Of a DNA stretch of 64,000 bases, positions 61,925 through 64,000 are shown piece by piece. The notes beneath the pieces were generated by a model. It searched no databases. It was not told where the DNA came from and saw nothing but the letters and a program-made list of their open reading frames with translations. The stretch lies in assembly GCA_017554105.1 (NCBI GenBank), contig JAFZIY010000014.1:1-64000 (forward strand), given 5' to 3'. Each line of letters starts with the position of its first letter. The stretch's first letter is position 1. The position numbers and the translations under genes are program-made. This stretch comes from Prevotella sp. GTDB lineage: Bacteria > Bacteroidota > Bacteroidia > Bacteroidales > Bacteroidaceae.

Positions 61925-62470
61925 CTAACTCACACATATCCACACTCCCTCTCCCCTATTCTTCGCCTCCACGATTTTCTCCTTCAGTCGATTCACCCAC
62001 AGACGTGAGTTCAGCACCATACCCTTCTTCAGGTTCTCACCCACGAGGATGCACCCTGCCGTGTCCTTCGACGTGTTGCCCGCGTGAATCCTGATGCCTG
62101 AGAACATCGGCACTCCGAGCAGCAGGGGCAGCCATTGCTTCATCTTCGGCGACCAAGTTATCACCACCGCATACCTGCCCTCGGGAATGGCGAAGGGCTT
62201 CAGTGCCCTTGCCTTCTCCGGCGACCTCATCACCGCCTCCATTCCCACCGTAGTCTTCATCTCCAAGACAGGAGGTTCAAGGGTGTCACAGAAGGCCCCC
62301 TCCAAACCTCCCCCCGTAAGAGCCCCCTCCATACCTCCCCCCGTAGGGGAGGCTTTTTCTCCCCTCTCTACGGGAGAGGGGTCGGGGGTGAGGCTCTTCT
62401 CTGTGCGGATGTACATCCGACCTATAGTATATGTATTGCGCTTTGCAATCCTTTTCAATATCAGTTCCAT
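61925..62470 (-). CDS. DUF5675 family protein with in-frame repeat insertion
   Basis: This 181-residue protein matches the DUF5675 family: LILKRIAKRNTYTIGRMYI at the start, FCDTLEPPVLEMK, IPEGRYAVVITWSPKMKQWLPLLLGVPMFSGIRIHAGNTSKDTAGCILVGEN (in parts), and a C-terminal LNSRLWVNRLKEKI. The function is unknown; the H-x-G-N-T...GCI cluster loosely recalls L,D-transpeptidase-like sites. Residues 22-59 (38 codons, 62294-62407) are a low-complexity insertion between two strands. Without it the protein would have the usual ~143 residues. It lies 8 nt after the DUF3987 gene; its stop comes from a GGAGTTA unit. A truncated relative is at 651-821. Confidence 0.82.
   Translation of the reverse strand: MELILKRIAKRNTYTIGRMYIRTEKSLTPDPSPVERGEKASPTGGGMEGALTGGGLEGAFCDTLEPPVLEMKTTVGMEAVMRSPEKARALKPFAIPEGRYAVVITWSPKMKQWLPLLLGVPMFSGIRIHAGNTSKDTAGCILVGENLKKGMVLNSRLWVNRLKEKIVEAKNRGEGVWICVS
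62294..62407. repeat. Repeat-like insertion inside the DUF5675 gene (38 codons)
   Basis: It contains CCCCTCTCTACGGGAGAGGGG and tandem CCTCCCCCCGTA-like palindromic units, read in frame as TPDPSPVERGE followed by two TGGGxEGA units. Its length is a multiple of three (114 bp), which keeps the frame open. It is related in style to the GC-rich palindromes at 216, 42823 and 44086. Confidence 0.7.
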
Positions 62471-62478
62471 ATATAGTT

Positions 62479-64000
62479 TTATAATTTTTGAATTTTATAA
62501 TTTTTGAATTTACAAAAACTGTCATCTGTCATCTGTAAGACATATCCACGATGAACCCACTGCGAGAGCATATTGCGTGTTCCCCGAGTGTCCATGCCGT
62601 TGGCCTGTCGGATGAGGTCAGCATCATGCACGGTGAATTCGTTGGGCAACAACTGAAGCAGGTTGCGAGGACCGCGACGTCCTGTCTGCTCATCGACACT
62701 ACGGTTGGCATTTTCAATGGCCTCGCCGAAGAATTTCATTTTGCAGAACATGTCATACTGAAGACTCCAGCGGACAAATTCCTCTATCTCGCGACTCCAC
62801 TTGTAGTCATTGCAGATGTAGAGCACACAGGCCTTAAGATAAGCGATGACATTAGCACGGAACGACAGGTTCTCATACACCCTCGACTGTGACAGACGGG
62901 CAAACTCGGCGCACTCATCCTTCAGTTGTTTGGCAAGACGGAAAGCCTGTGGACAGTCTATCACTCCGGCAGCACGGCAAAGACGTTCTATGAATGGCCG
63001 TAGTTCCTCGTCGAAGGCAGCGTCATACGTACCATATACAGGCATTTCGGCTCCTATCTCCCTTTCAGGAATCGTGCAGAAGTTGATGCGCGAGATGGGT
63101 CCGTCGGTCAAGACCTTCGAGAAATAGCGTTGTCCCTTCTGAATGGTTGTGGCAGCATTCCAGTTGAATCTGATGCATACCTTCTCGGTCACGCTCTGAG
63201 TGCCTACACGCGTCTGTCCATAACGGTTGTCCGGGTCAAATGCCAGGCACATTATCTGAAACTGCTGCGAGCCATGTGCCGAACCACGAAGGGCATCAAA
63301 CTGGTCAATCTCGTTCATCTTCGTGTAGAGGAAATGCTCATTAGCCTCTGCCATACGCATCACGAAGGCTGGGTTGGTCATGTCGGGGTCAACCTCTTGT
63401 ATTACGAGACCTTCAGGACGTTGTCTCTTGTCTTTGTTTGCACCTTTTGAGTTTACTTCTTTCTTCCAGTCGGCTTCACGCTTCAGATTCTCAGCATCAC
63501 GGACGCGGATGTCTGCCATGATGCGGTTGATGGGTTGCGAGATGCAGTCCTTACCTGCTCCCGTTCCAGCCATCAGCACGTTCATAAAGGTCGCCTCATG
63601 CATCACGTTGTCAATATATGGAAAATATACCTTCCATAGATGTGCGCCCAGCGACGGGAAGACAGCATGAGCCACAGCCGGCTTATATACATCGGGAGTC
63701 TTTGATAAAAGCAACTGTATCACCTTCGGCAGTTTCTTCGGCATTTCGGGCGGCATGTTTTCTGTGCCCTCCGTCATTCCTGCGCTCTCGGTGGACAATG
63801 TCTTGACAATCTCCTGCATTAACTTGGGCATTGAGTAGAACCTTGACGAGCAAGCCGAATGTATAAGTCCGCGCATCTCTTCCTCCGACAATCCGTAACG
63901 GGGCATGATGGCCAGCAACTGTGCCTCGTCGTTGTCGGTGATATAGCGCAGATGGGCAGCCAGACGGTGCAGACGGTCATTGCGCTCACCCTTCTGTGGC
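62479..64000 (-). CDS. DUF3987-type primase/helicase-like protein, C-terminal part (cut by window edge)
   Basis: The frame is open to the right edge, so the N-terminus is missing; ~507 residues are visible. The first residues (PQKGERNDRLHRLAAHLRYITDN, in parts) resemble the linker of VirE/primase-type proteins. The body has a P-loop-like VLMAGTGAGKDCISQPINRIM, a LYTKMNEIDQFDALRG acidic motif and RISRINFCTIPE-like sensor region, and the C-terminus matches DUF3987 proteins of Bacteroidetes mobile cassettes. It probably handles cassette DNA, like the VirE protein at 9729. DUF5675 follows 8 nt downstream. Confidence 0.8.
   Translation of the reverse strand, partial: PQKGERNDRLHRLAAHLRYITDNDEAQLLAIMPRYGLSEEEMRGLIHSACSSRFYSMPKLMQEIVKTLSTESAGMTEGTENMPPEMPKKLPKVIQLLLSKTPDVYKPAVAHAVFPSLGAHLWKVYFPYIDNVMHEATFMNVLMAGTGAGKDCISQPINRIMADIRVRDAENLKREADWKKEVNSKGANKDKRQRPEGLVIQEVDPDMTNPAFVMRMAEANEHFLYTKMNEIDQFDALRGSAHGSQQFQIMCLAFDPDNRYGQTRVGTQSVTEKVCIRFNWNAATTIQKGQRYFSKVLTDGPISRINFCTIPEREIGAEMPVYGTYDAAFDEELRPFIERLCRAAGVIDCPQAFRLAKQLKDECAEFARLSQSRVYENLSFRANVIAYLKACVLYICNDYKWSREIEEFVRWSLQYDMFCKMKFFGEAIENANRSVDEQTGRRGPRNLLQLLPNEFTVHDADLIRQANGMDTRGTRNMLSQWVHRGYVLQMTDDSFCKFKNYKIQKL

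Overview
The window looks like chromosomal DNA of a Bacteroidales bacterium, most likely Prevotellaceae (Prevotella sensu lato); I cannot name the species. Three things point there. Many genes are preceded by the Bacteroidetes promoter pattern TTTG-N19/20-TAnnTTTG and lack Shine-Dalgarno sequences. Several families are typical of the phylum (DUF4491, DUF4301, DUF4494, DUF4296, BspA-type LRR protein, HU-CCDC81/SPOR protein, HU-like/VirE cassettes). The leucine operon carries a Leptospira-type citramalate synthase. No rRNA, CRISPR array, transposase or integrase was found.

Layout. 1-840 is accessory DNA: the start of an HU-like gene, a 193-bp inverted-repeat element with a perfect 38-bp palindrome, and a truncated DUF5675 gene. 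840-8219 holds an Imm32-like gene, rlmH, a DUF4491 gene, a phosphohexomutase, a DUF4301 gene and a hydrolase-dead RelA-type gene. 8284-12295 is a second accessory patch: a secreted LRR protein with a structured RNA-like leader, then a VirE ATPase / unknown / HU-like cassette. 12593-21630 is a long leftward operon, leuA-leuC-leuD-cimA-leuB-TPR-truA-EamA transporter, preceded by a promoter, a 22-residue leader peptide rich in Leu and Ile codons, and a terminator/antiterminator pair. 21692-36840 is mostly housekeeping: dnaB, ispE, Nudix, rfbC, cdd, FHA, DnaJ-like, 5'-nucleotidase, nudC and uvrA. 36855-38721 carries three tRNA genes, a membrane metallophosphoesterase and a Cys-rich membrane protein. 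38814-46775 holds a flavodoxin-ferredoxin fusion, an M6 protease, lipoproteins, YggS, an aminotransferase and a LolC/E-like permease. 46931-58065 holds tandem acyl-CoA ligases, a PcrA-type helicase, mtgA, an OmpA lipoprotein, proS, lspA and a Cys-less DksA-like gene. 58104-61682 is ileS. 61925-64000 is a third accessory patch (DUF3987 and DUF5675).

How parts work together. CimA (citramalate, for isoleucine) and LeuA (isopropylmalate, for leucine) share LeuCD and LeuB in one operon, and the leader peptide carries both Leu and Ile codons, so one attenuator could sense both end products. The lspA-DUF4296-72-aa genes overlap and form one unit with the DksA-like gene.

Non-coding structure is unusually rich. 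I see two ~190-bp inverted-repeat elements of the same design, four intergenic arrays with a degenerate 22-24-nt period, a heptamer repeat (GGAGTTA) that supplies stop codons to at least three genes, a GC-rich palindromic repeat family, and an in-frame 38-codon repeat-like insertion inside the DUF5675 gene. The strongest single finding is the leu/ile attenuator; the most open one is the structured leader at 9374-9516.
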